DNA from: Streptomyces plumbidurans
GTDB taxonomy: Bacteria > Actinomycetota > Actinomycetes > Streptomycetales > Streptomycetaceae
Assembly: GCF_019857225.1 (NCBI RefSeq)
Contig: NZ_JAFJSY010000006.1
Location: 1 to 64,000 of the forward strand
Direction: 5' to 3'
Length of the DNA stretch: 64,000 nucleotides
Shown: piece by piece, positions 1-7,575 of the stretch
Layout of the letters: every line of letters begins with the position of its first letter
How positions within the stretch are numbered: the stretch's first letter is position 1
Position numbers and translations under genes: made by a program
The notes under the pieces: generated by a model
Database searches by the model: none
The model's input: the letters and a program-made list of their open reading frames with translations, nothing else
What the model was told of the DNA's origin: nothing

Positions 1-1322
1 CTCAGGTCCCGGTGACGGGTCTCCTTGGCCACGCCGATGGCGAGCACCGTCAGGGCGGCCGCGGCGATGACGTAGAGGGCGATCGGGGTGGAGTTGTCGT
101 ACTCCGACAGGAGCGCCGTGGCGATCAGCGGGGCGGGCGCGCCGGCCGCGACCGAGGCGAACTGGGCGCCGATGGAGGCACCGGAGTAGCGCATCCGGGT
201 CGTGAACATCTCGGAGAAGAAGGCGGCCTGGGGCGCGTACATCGCCCCGTGCAGCACCAGGCCCACGGTGACCGCGAGGAGCAGATTGCCGAAACCGCCG
301 GTGTCGATGAGGGAGAAGAAGGGGAACATCCACAGGCCCACGCCGACCGCGCCCAACAGGTACACCGGCCGCCGCCCGATCCGGTCCGACAGGGAGCCCC
401 AGGCCGGGATGACCGCGAAGTGCACGGCCGAGGCGATCAGTACGGCGTTGAGCGCGGTCTGCTTGGAGACGCCGGCCGAGTTGGTGGCGTAGACGAGGAT
501 GAACGCGGTGATCACGTAGTAGCTGATGTTCTCCGCCATGCGCGCGCCCATGGCGATCAGTACGTCCTTCCAGTGGTGGCGCAGCACCGACACGAGCGGC
601 AGCTTCTCGGCCACCGCGGTCCGGTCGGCCTTGCGGGCCTCGGCGCGCGCCAACGCCTCCTTGAACACCGGCGATTCATCGACAGAGAGACGTATCCACA
701 AACCGACGATCACGAGTACGCCGGAGAGCAGGAAGGGAACCCGCCAGCCCCACGAGGTGAACGTGTCGTCCGACTGCAGGGCCGTCAGTGCGGAGAGCAC
801 ACCGGTCGCGAGCAACTGCCCGGCAGGCGCACCGGTCTGCGGCCACGAGGCCCAGAAGCCGCGGTGCCGCGCGTCCCCGTGCTCGGACACCAGTAGTACG
901 GCGCCGCCCCACTCGCCGCCGAGTGCGAAGCCCTGGATCAGGCGCAGGGTGGTGAGCAGCACCGGAGCGGCGGTGCCGACGGTCGCGTGGGTCGGCAGCA
1001 ACCCGATCGCGAAGGTCGCGCCTCCCATCATCAGCAGGCTCAGCACCAGCAGCTTCTTGCGCCCGATCCGGTCGCCGTAGTGCCCGAAGACCAGTGCGCC
1101 GAGCGGGCGGGCGGCGAATCCGACGGCGTACGTCAGGAAGGACAGCAGGGTGCCGACGAGCGGGTCGGAGTCGGGGAAGAACAGCTTGTTGAAGACGAGC
1201 GCGGCGGCAGAACCGTAGAGGAAGAAGTCGTACCACTCGATCGTGGTGCCGATCAGACTCGCTGCGACGATGCGCGTGAGACCGGTGGGCGTCGGGGGAG
1301 CGGATGGTGCTGCGGAGGCCAT
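1..1322 (-). CDS. MHS-family MFS transporter (metabolite:H+ symporter), 3' end outside window
   Basis: Major facilitator protein of the metabolite:H+ symporter type, expected to import an organic acid or osmolyte across the cell membrane. The visible 440 residues start MASAAPSAPPTPTGLTRIVA and continue with the family signature TTIEWYDFFLYG in TM1. The loop motif DRIGRKK follows TM2, and about ten hydrophobic segments are visible. The ATG at 1322 has GAGGAAG eight bases upstream. The stop lies beyond the left edge. The substrate cannot be read from the sequence. A GlxA-type regulator ends 189 bp upstream on the same strand and could control it, but nothing proves this. Confidence 0.9.
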   Translation of the reverse strand, partial: MASAAPSAPPTPTGLTRIVAASLIGTTIEWYDFFLYGSAAALVFNKLFFPDSDPLVGTLLSFLTYAVGFAARPLGALVFGHYGDRIGRKKLLVLSLLMMGGATFAIGLLPTHATVGTAAPVLLTTLRLIQGFALGGEWGGAVLLVSEHGDARHRGFWASWPQTGAPAGQLLATGVLSALTALQSDDTFTSWGWRVPFLLSGVLVIVGLWIRLSVDESPVFKEALARAEARKADRTAVAEKLPLVSVLRHHWKDVLIAMGARMAENISYYVITAFILVYATNSAGVSKQTALNAVLIASAVHFAVIPAWGSLSDRIGRRPVYLLGAVGVGLWMFPFFSLIDTGGFGNLLLAVTVGLVLHGAMYAPQAAFFSEMFTTRMRYSGASIGAQFASVAAGAPAPLIATALLSEYDNSTPIALYVIAAAALTVLAIGVAKETRHRDL

Positions 1323-1410
1323 GTGCGCCACTTCCTCGTGTGCGGTGGGGACGGGTGGGTGTCGGCACACCGTAGGAAGGAGCAGGTCAGTGGCACATGT
1401 GGTGGGGCTA

Positions 1411-1432
1411 CATAGTTCTGGATACGGCTATG
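1411..1432. promoter_or_regulatory. Inverted repeat upstream of the MHS transporter
   Basis: CATAG and CTATG arms are separated by 12 bases, 88 bp upstream of the transporter start, in a locally AT-richer patch. The size suits a dimeric regulator, but the arms are only 5 bp, so this is a weak candidate. Confidence 0.3.
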
Positions 1433-1510
1433 CGTGCGGCCACCATGCGCCCGCTCCGTTTCTCGGGTCGCTCTCCTGGCGGTCGCGGCAACACCCCGGA
1501 GCGCCCGCCC

Positions 1511-2485
1511 TCAGCCGGTGGTCGTGGCGAAGCGTTTGCGGTATTCGGTCGGGGTCGTGCGCAGGTGGCGGGCGAAGGCGCGGCGCAGGGTCTCGTCGCT
1601 GCCGAGGCCGCTGCGCTGCGCGGCCGCGGTGACGCTGTGCCCGTCGAGCAGCAGTTGCTGTGCCCGGTCGAGGCGCACGCGCTCGACCCAGCGGGCGGGT
1701 GTCGTGTGCAGCTCGGCCTGGAACAACCGGGCCAGATGCCGGGTACTGACGGCTGCGGATGCGGCCATGGTGGGCAGACTGTGGTCGGCGGCGGGGTCGG
1801 CGAGTAGGGCCGCGACGATCGGACCGAGCAGGTCGCTGCGGGCGGGCGGGGTCTTCAGGGCCGTGGAGAACTGCGACTGACCGCCTGGGCGTTGCATGAA
1901 GACGACCAGTTCGCGGGCGGCCTCCCGGGCCACGTCCGCTCCGTGGTCGTCCTCGACCAGTGCGAGCGCGAGATCGATGCCCGCGCTGATGCCCGCGGAG
2001 GTGACGTACCGGCCGTCGTGGATGTGCAGGGCGTCCGGTTCGACCCGGACGCGGGGGTAGCGGCGGGCGAGCGTCTCGGCGTGGCGCCAGTGCGTGGTCG
2101 CCCTGCGCCCGTCCAGCAGGCCCAGTTCCGCCAGGACGAACGCACCGCTGCACACCGACGCCACCCGCCGTGCCCGCTCCGCGAGTTGGGCCGCCGCAGC
2201 CAGCAGCGCTTGGCCCGGGGGACGCTCCGCGAGCACGTCGGCACCCGCGACCACGAGCGTGTCGATCCGGCCCACCTGGTCCGCGGCGACGGTCTGCGCC
2301 AGCGCCGCGCCCGAGGAGGTCGTGATCACGCCGCCGGCGGGGGAGACCAGGACGGGTGCGTAGGAGCAGCCGAGACGCCGCGCTTGGTCCAGCACCTCCA
2401 GGGGGCCGCTGACATCGAGGAGGGTCACGCCGTCGAACGTCAGGAAGGCGACTCGGTGCGTCATGTCTGAATCTGCGTGCGTCAT
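1511..2485 (-). CDS. GlxA-family transcriptional regulator (DJ-1/PfpI domain + AraC HTH)
   Basis: Protein of 324 aa. Residues about 8-180 form a DJ-1/PfpI-like domain with the elbow SVCSGAFVLAELG and the following TTHWRHAETLA, typical of GlxA-type regulators. Residues about 215-320 hold two AraC-type helix-turn-helix motifs, ending in TPTEYRKRF. It probably senses a small metabolite and regulates transcription. The start is ambiguous: ATG codons at 2485 and 2464 both lie in a 21-bp near-duplication and neither has a clear Shine-Dalgarno site. An HD-domain gene diverges 121 bp away and is the most likely target. The MHS transporter downstream is another. Confidence 0.85.
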   Translation of the reverse strand: MTHADSDMTHRVAFLTFDGVTLLDVSGPLEVLDQARRLGCSYAPVLVSPAGGVITTSSGAALAQTVAADQVGRIDTLVVAGADVLAERPPGQALLAAAAQLAERARRVASVCSGAFVLAELGLLDGRRATTHWRHAETLARRYPRVRVEPDALHIHDGRYVTSAGISAGIDLALALVEDDHGADVAREAARELVVFMQRPGGQSQFSTALKTPPARSDLLGPIVAALLADPAADHSLPTMAASAAVSTRHLARLFQAELHTTPARWVERVRLDRAQQLLLDGHSVTAAAQRSGLGSDETLRRAFARHLRTTPTEYRKRFATTTG

Positions 2486-2511
2486 GTCTAAATCTGTGAT
2501 GTCTGAATCTG
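2463..2511 (-). repeat. Three copies of CAGATTYAGACAT at the GlxA regulator start
   Basis: Read on the minus strand, CAGATTCAGACAT occurs at 2511-2499 and 2475-2463, and CAGATTTAGACAT at 2496-2484. The two copies nearest the gene extend into a 21-bp near-identical duplication that duplicates the start codon plus ACGCAC. The copies could be operator sites of the adjacent regulator or a replication-slippage product. Confidence 0.55.
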
Positions 2512-2606
2512 TGGGTTGTCTGGCAGAAAGGACATGGCCCCAGCATAGGGCACCCCACGAATCTGGAGGAGGTCACTGATCGAGCAGGCAGAGGAAGGCG
2601 GACATC

Positions 2607-3245
2607 ATGAGTGAAGAGATCGCGGGCGTACGGATCCCGGACAGCGCATTGGCACGGGAGGCGACCGAACTCGTACGGGACTCCGCAGCACCCCTTCTGT
2701 TCGACCACTGCCGGCGCGTGTTCCTCTTCGGGTCGCTGCGCGGCAGGGAGCAGGCGCTGGCCTTCGACCCCGAACTGCTCTACGTGGGCGCGATGTTCCA
2801 CGACCTCGGGCTGACCGAGCGGTTCCGCCGCACCGATCAGCGCTTCGAGATCGACGGCGCCGACGAGGCCCGCCGCTTCCTGCACCGGCACGGCATCACC
2901 GGCGAGCCGGCCGACCGGGTCTGGACGGCGATCGCGCTGCACACCACCCCGGAGATCCCCCTCCACATGACGCCCGAGGTCGCCCTGGTCACCCGAGGCG
3001 TGGAACTGGACGTCCTGGGCATCGGCTACGACACCGTCTCCGACGAACAGCGCGCGGCCGTCACCGCGGCCCACCCCCGCCCCGACTTCAAGAACCGGAT
3101 CCTCGCCGCCTTCACCGACGGCATCAAGGACCGCCCCGCAACGACGTTCGGCAACGTCAAGGCGGACGTACTGGCCCACTTCGTGCCGGGCTTCGTACGG
3201 GGAGACTTCGTCGAGGTCATCAAGGGCTCGGAGTGGCCCGAGTAG
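2607..3245 (+). CDS. HD-domain hydrolase (cyanamide hydratase-like)
   Basis: Protein of 212 aa with an HD metal-dependent hydrolase fold. His34 in FDHCRRVF and His65-Asp66 in FHDLGL provide the HD metal ligands, and the later IALHTTPEIP segment supplies a further His. Size and arrangement resemble small HD proteins related to fungal cyanamide hydratase, but the substrate is unknown. The gene is divergent from the GlxA-type regulator, and such isolated regulator-enzyme pairs are often co-regulated. The ATG at 2607 follows a purine-rich GGAAGGCGGAC. A hairpin follows the stop. Confidence 0.8.
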   Translation: MSEEIAGVRIPDSALAREATELVRDSAAPLLFDHCRRVFLFGSLRGREQALAFDPELLYVGAMFHDLGLTERFRRTDQRFEIDGADEARRFLHRHGITGEPADRVWTAIALHTTPEIPLHMTPEVALVTRGVELDVLGIGYDTVSDEQRAAVTAAHPRPDFKNRILAAFTDGIKDRPATTFGNVKADVLAHFVPGFVRGDFVEVIKGSEWPE

Positions 3246-3265
3246 CCGACCACGCCGTGGCTCGA

Positions 3266-3285
3266 CCCGGCCGAGGGTGGCCGGG
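3266..3285. terminator. Bidirectional hairpin between convergent genes
   Basis: CCCGGCC and GGCCGGG pair perfectly around a 6-base loop in the 61-bp gap between the converging HD-domain and MFS genes. No T-run follows, as is usual in streptomycetes. Confidence 0.5.
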
Positions 3286-3306
3286 CCGGGCAGCTGGTCG
3301 CAGCGG

Positions 3307-4494
3307 CTATGTGCGGCGAACTGCCGCTGCGGAGACGAGTGTTGCGGTGGCCAAGGTGCACCACAGGGCGGTCGCGCCGTGGGGTGCGAGGGCCGTGATG
3401 GCCGCCGGGGAGACGGCGAGGCCGAAGCCCGTGGAGAGTTGGAAGCGGGCAAGGGTACGGCCCAGGGCGTGGGGTGGGGCGAGGGCGGTGACGAGTGCGG
3501 TGGCGCTGCCGGCGTAGACGATCTCGCCGATGGTGCAGAGCACGGACACCGCGGCCACGGCCGGGGCGCCCCAGCCGTGGCCCAGTGAGGTGGCCGCGAG
3601 GAAGCCGAGGTAGGACGCGGTGAGCACCACGCCCGAGAGGGCCAGCACCGTCCGGCGGGAGTAGCGGGACAGCATCACCGTGAGTGGCACCTGAAGGGTG
3701 ACCACGAGCACGGTGTTGGCCACGAAGATGGCCCCCGCCCACACCTGGGAGGCGTGCAACTGCGTCTGCAGGACCAGGGGGAGCGCGATCTCCGGAACGT
3801 TGAGGCAGAAGACGTAGATCACGTTGGCGGTCAGCAGGGTGGGCATCCGGGGTGCGGCTTCCTTCTCCCTGCCCCAGGCACGGGGAGCGGACGGCCGCGC
3901 GCGCAGACGGACCGACCACGCCAGGGTCGCCGCGGCGAGATAGGCGAGCCCGGTGACTGCTGCCAGCCACTGCAGTGCGGCGGCGCCGCCCGCCAGGCAG
4001 GCGGTGGCGACCAATGCTCCCACGCCCAGTGCGGCGTTGCGCAGGGCGCGGCCCGCGGCGAGAGCGGCGTCTCGGTCGCGGCCGTGGGCGACCGTGGCCA
4101 CGACGGCGGCGTGGGCGGCCGGCCATGCCTGGTTGCCGATGCCGAGGAAGAGGGCCGCCGCCGCGAACGGCCAGACGTGCCCCGGCGGGGCCGCCAGCAG
4201 CAGCGCCACGCCCACCACCCTCACCAGCATCGCCGTCGCCACGACCGTGCTGCGGGCGCCCCGGTCGAGCCACCGGCCCACCGCGGGCATGCACACCAGG
4301 CCCGCGACGATGCCGGCCGTCATGGTGGTGCCGGAGGCGGGCGGGGACAGTTTCAGCACCGTCACCCCGTAGAGCAGCAGAAAGGGGCGCAGCATGCCGG
4401 TGCCGAGTGCGTCCACGGCCAGCGCAACGGCGTAGCGGGGGCCTCCGGAGGCCCGTACGAGGGCATGAGGGCGGATCCTGGTGGTGGTTGCCAT
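3307..4494 (-). CDS. MFS transporter, probable drug or metabolite efflux
   Basis: Integral membrane protein of 395 aa with roughly 12 hydrophobic segments and the motif-A-like GRWLDRGAR after TM2. A central charged loop (about 195-210) separates the two six-helix halves. The chosen ATG at 4494 gives MATTTRIRPHALV. Longer in-frame readings start inside the divergent regulator and look non-coding. The ribosome site before 4494 is poor. The gene diverges from a DUF5937/ArsR-type regulator, with a perfect palindrome between them, which suggests repressor-controlled efflux. The substrate is not deducible. Confidence 0.85.
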   Translation of the reverse strand: MATTTRIRPHALVRASGGPRYAVALAVDALGTGMLRPFLLLYGVTVLKLSPPASGTTMTAGIVAGLVCMPAVGRWLDRGARSTVVATAMLVRVVGVALLLAAPPGHVWPFAAAALFLGIGNQAWPAAHAAVVATVAHGRDRDAALAAGRALRNAALGVGALVATACLAGGAAALQWLAAVTGLAYLAAATLAWSVRLRARPSAPRAWGREKEAAPRMPTLLTANVIYVFCLNVPEIALPLVLQTQLHASQVWAGAIFVANTVLVVTLQVPLTVMLSRYSRRTVLALSGVVLTASYLGFLAATSLGHGWGAPAVAAVSVLCTIGEIVYAGSATALVTALAPPHALGRTLARFQLSTGFGLAVSPAAITALAPHGATALWCTLATATLVSAAAVRRT

Positions 4495-4536
4495 GGCGTC
4501 AAACGGTGCGTTCGGTTGCCCGGGCGGGCACGTGGG

Positions 4537-4553
4537 TTGACGGACACCGTCAA
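4537..4553. promoter_or_regulatory. Perfect palindromic operator between MFS gene and regulator
   Basis: TTGACGG-ACA-CCGTCAA: 7-bp perfect arms with a 3-bp centre, 43 bp from the MFS start and 41 bp from the regulator start. The size and symmetry suit a winged-helix dimer such as the adjacent ArsR-type protein. Confidence 0.65.
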
Positions 4554-4593
4554 TCGACGCCGCCGCCCGCCGTGCGGTCGGCGATGATGAAGG

Positions 4594-5679
4594 GTGACCT
4601 TGAGGATCGACATCAGCGGCGCGCCGTCCGAGCGGGTGCGGTTCGCCGCCTCCCCGCTGGCCGAACTGACGGCGATGCTGCATGTGTTGGCCGAGCCCGG
4701 GCACCATCCGCAGCTCGCCGACTGGGCGGCGGACGTCTGGTCCGGGATGCGGCCGGAGCTGGCCGAGCGGCTCCGGGAGGCGGAGTTCCTCTGGCGCTCC
4801 TCACAGGCCGACTTCATGATCCCCGCGCGGCCCCGACCGACCCTCGCCGAGGAGTTGGACGACGTGGACCGGATCGACGACGAGACCTACGTGACCGCCG
4901 CGCTCGTCACCACGTGCGGCAGCAACCGGGTCCACTTCCGCGGTGCGTCGCCGCTCACCGACACGACCGCGCGCGAGCGGGCGATGGAGGTGGCCCAGGC
5001 CCGCGGCGCGCTGCAGGAGGCCTTCGCGGAACGGCTGCTCGCAGATCCGGCCGCGGTGCGAGCGCGCGTACGGCACACCCTCGAAGAATGCGCCGGCGCC
5101 TTCTTCGAGGACGCCTGGGCGGGCGTCGCCGTACGGCTCGCCACCGACCTGCGTCTGAAGAACGACCTGCTGCAGCGCGACGGAATCGCGGCGGCCCTCG
5201 CGTCCGTCTCCGGCGCGGTCACCCTCGCCGAGGACGGCGACTGCATCATCGTGGACAAGGTGCAGGACAAGGCGACCGCCGCCCGTGGCGCCGGGGTCAC
5301 CTTCATCCCCAGCGTCTTCGGTCGCCCGCACCTGGTGGCGGTGCACGCGCCCGGGTGGCATCCGGTGGTGCAGTACCCCGTGGCCGAGCCGACACCGTCG
5401 GAGCCCGTGTCACTGGGGACGGTCACCCTACGGCTGGAGGCACTGTCCCATCCCGTACGGCTGCGGCTGCTGCGCACGCTGGCCCGCGGCCCGCACACCA
5501 CCAGCGAGCTGGCCCACTTCTGGGAACTCTCACCCCCGGAGGTCTCCCGCCACCTCACCGTCCTTCGCCGAGCGGGCCTGATCACACCCCAGCGGCAGGG
5601 TCGTTACGTCCGCTACACCCTCAATCTCCCGGATTTGACGGCACTGGGCTCCGACGTGCTGACGGCCGTTCTGCGCTGA
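4594..5679 (+). CDS. DUF5937 / ArsR-type winged-helix transcriptional regulator
   Basis: Protein of 361 aa. Residues 1-260 match the DUF5937-type regulatory region seen in actinobacterial regulators. Residues about 275-345 form an ArsR winged helix: LEALSHPVRLRLLRTLARG, then TSELAHFWELSPPEVSRHLTVLRRAGLI and a basic wing RQGRYVRY. No metal-binding Cys/His cluster is evident, so the ligand is probably organic. The start is GTG at 4594 behind a weak GATGAAG. It diverges from the MFS exporter and probably represses both promoters through the palindrome at 4537-4553. Confidence 0.85.
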   Translation: MTLRIDISGAPSERVRFAASPLAELTAMLHVLAEPGHHPQLADWAADVWSGMRPELAERLREAEFLWRSSQADFMIPARPRPTLAEELDDVDRIDDETYVTAALVTTCGSNRVHFRGASPLTDTTARERAMEVAQARGALQEAFAERLLADPAAVRARVRHTLEECAGAFFEDAWAGVAVRLATDLRLKNDLLQRDGIAAALASVSGAVTLAEDGDCIIVDKVQDKATAARGAGVTFIPSVFGRPHLVAVHAPGWHPVVQYPVAEPTPSEPVSLGTVTLRLEALSHPVRLRLLRTLARGPHTTSELAHFWELSPPEVSRHLTVLRRAGLITPQRQGRYVRYTLNLPDLTALGSDVLTAVLR

Positions 5680-5859
5680 GTCGGCGCCGTGTGACACTCG
5701 CCACAGCCCCCCGTCGCCGGTTCCCATCCTGATCAGGGACAACACACGTCTCAGCCTCGTCTCTTGGTGCACCTGTCCGAAGAACTGTTATCCGAGACCC
5801 ACCGAACGGTCTCCCAGGTATCGGGCAGGATCGTTCGACGTCGACGACGGGAAGCTTTC

Positions 5860-7524
5860 ATGAGTACACAGCGCACGATGGGGCCGGTGGCCCTGGTGGC
5901 CGCCGCCCGAGGGGGCGATCCGGAGGCTCAGGACGCCCTGGTCAGTGCGTATCTCCCGCTGGTCTACAACATCGTGGGCCGGGCGCTGAACGGCTCGGTC
6001 GACGTCGACGACGTGGTTCAGGAGACCATGCTCCGGACCCTGGACGGTCTTGACCGGCTGCGCACCCCCGAGAGCTTCCGCTCCTGGCTCGTCGCCATCG
6101 CCATGAACGAGGTCCGCAGGCACTGGCAGGACCGCTCGCTCACCCCGGGCACCGTGGAGGAGGCCGAGGACCTCGCGGACCCGGGGGCCGACTTCGTGGA
6201 CCTGACCATGGTGCAGTTGCAGCTGTCGGGCCAGCGCCAGGAGACGGCCCGTGCCACGCGCTGGCTGGAGCCGGACGACCGGGGGCTGCTGTCCCTGTGG
6301 TGGCTGGAGTGCGCGGGCGAGTTGACCCGCGCCGAGGTCGCCGCCGCCCTGCAGCTGTCGCCCCAGCACACGGCCGTACGAGTGCAGCGCATGAAGGCGC
6401 AGCTGGAGGCGGCCCGCGTCGTGGTGCGGGCGCTCGCCGCGCAGCCGCCGTGCCAGGAACTGCGCGGGGCACTGGCCACCTGGGACGGCCGCCCCTCCGC
6501 GCCGTGGCGCAAGCGAATAGCCCGGCACGCCCGCGGCTGCGTGCAGTGCAACGGGCTGTGGAGCGGGCTGATGCCCGTCGAGGGACTGCTGGCCGGCCTC
6601 GCGCTGGTCGCCGCGTCGCCCTCACTTCCGGCGAAGATACGCACCGCCGTCGGCGCGGTGACGGATGCGGGTATGGCCGAGGCCGGAATGGCCGTGCCCG
6701 GGGCGGCCTCGTCCCCCTCGGGCGGTCGCGCGGGATCGCGCCGCGGAGCCGGACACCGTGCCGCGCGGGGGCGGGTGGCATCCCGCGCCGAGGCACGCCG
6801 CCGACGGCGCAACCGGCGCCGTGCCGTCAGCGGTGCCGTCGTCGTTGCCTGCGTCGCGGGCGGTGGCTTCTGGTACTTCGGCACCGACTCCGGGCCCGCC
6901 ACCACCGACGAGGCGACCGCCGAGCACTCCGCGGACGCACCGGTCGCGGACCTCTCCACGTCGAGCGCCCTGCAGACCTCCCCGTCCGCTTCCCTGTCTG
7001 CGTCGCCCTCCGCGTCCCGTACGAAGACGGCGAGCGCATCCAGGACCAAGCACCCGGCCAAGAAGGCCGCGCCGACGCCCCGGCCGACCACCACGCCCTC
7101 CCGGACCGCGGCCGCCGCACCGCAGCCCTCGTCCACGCCGTCGGACACCGTCGCGCAGGTGGTCGCGCTGGTGAACCAGGAGCGGGCGAAGGCCGGTTGC
7201 CAAGCGCTCACCGAGGATCCGCAGCTGGAGAAGGCCGCGCAGGGCCAGTCCGACGACATGGCGGCGCGCGCCTTCTTCGACCACACCAACCCCGACGGCG
7301 CCGACCCCGGGCAGCGCATCACCGCCGCGGGCTACAAGTGGTCCACGTACGGCGAGAACATCGCCCAGGGCCAGCAGACCGCGGCAGCGGTGATGGAGTC
7401 CTGGATGAACAGCCCCGGTCACCGCGCCAACATCCTCAACTGCTCGTTCAAGGACATCGGCGTGGGTGTCCACAAAGGCTCGGGCGGCCCTTGGTGGACA
7501 CAGGACTTCGGCGCGAAGCTCTGA
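5860..7524 (+). CDS. ECF-like sigma factor fused to ZAS-like motif, membrane segment and exported CAP domain
   Basis: Protein of 554 aa with an unusual order. Sigma region 2 (about 20-95) includes DVDDVVQETMLRTL and FRSWLVAIAMNEVRR. Sigma region 4 (about 150-190) includes ELTRAEVAAALQLSPQHTAV. A His-x3-Cys-x2-Cys motif (HARGCVQC, about 222-229) resembles the zinc motif of ZAS anti-sigma factors. A basic stretch precedes one membrane helix (about 322-340), then a Ser/Thr/Pro-rich linker leads to a C-terminal CAP/SCP domain (about 428-554) with FFDHTNPDG, GENIAQG and NSPGHRANILN. The predicted topology is sigma inside, CAP outside. The ATG at 5860 has GGAAG upstream; an upstream in-frame GTG extension at 5764 is probably leader. 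It stands alone, with no separate anti-sigma gene nearby. Confidence 0.88.
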   Translation: MSTQRTMGPVALVAAARGGDPEAQDALVSAYLPLVYNIVGRALNGSVDVDDVVQETMLRTLDGLDRLRTPESFRSWLVAIAMNEVRRHWQDRSLTPGTVEEAEDLADPGADFVDLTMVQLQLSGQRQETARATRWLEPDDRGLLSLWWLECAGELTRAEVAAALQLSPQHTAVRVQRMKAQLEAARVVVRALAAQPPCQELRGALATWDGRPSAPWRKRIARHARGCVQCNGLWSGLMPVEGLLAGLALVAASPSLPAKIRTAVGAVTDAGMAEAGMAVPGAASSPSGGRAGSRRGAGHRAARGRVASRAEARRRRRNRRRAVSGAVVVACVAGGGFWYFGTDSGPATTDEATAEHSADAPVADLSTSSALQTSPSASLSASPSASRTKTASASRTKHPAKKAAPTPRPTTTPSRTAAAAPQPSSTPSDTVAQVVALVNQERAKAGCQALTEDPQLEKAAQGQSDDMAARAFFDHTNPDGADPGQRITAAGYKWSTYGENIAQGQQTAAAVMESWMNSPGHRANILNCSFKDIGVGVHKGSGGPWWTQDFGAKL

Positions 7525-7539
7525 CTGCCTGCTTCAGCA

Positions 7540-7575
7540 GGCTCAATGGGCTCAGCGGGCTCAGCGGGCTCAGTG
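7540..7575. repeat. Four 9-bp tandem repeats at a convergent gene junction
   Basis: GGCTCAATG, GGCTCAGCG, GGCTCAGCG and GGCTCAGTG follow the sigma-CAP stop and run into the stop of the GH30 gene. Similar 9-bp-period repeats occur at 18348-18383 and 30301-30336. Confidence 0.7.

Noticed and set aside
1428..3452. Very long minus-strand open frame (674 codons)
   Set aside because: It lies antisense or out of frame to the GlxA and HD-domain genes, is Arg/Pro-rich and has no domain; an effect of high GC.
4495..4707. Extended N-terminus of the MFS exporter
   Set aside because: It would cover the divergent regulator start and the palindrome and adds a non-membrane, low-quality sequence.
5804..5835. 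ECF-type autoregulatory promoter (GAACGG ... CGTT) before the sigma-CAP gene
   Set aside because: The spacing of about 22 bp is too long for an ECF promoter, so the match is probably chance.
5764..5859. Longer GTG start for the sigma-CAP protein
   Set aside because: The extra 32 residues are not sigma-like, and a good GGAAG ribosome site precedes the ATG at 5860.
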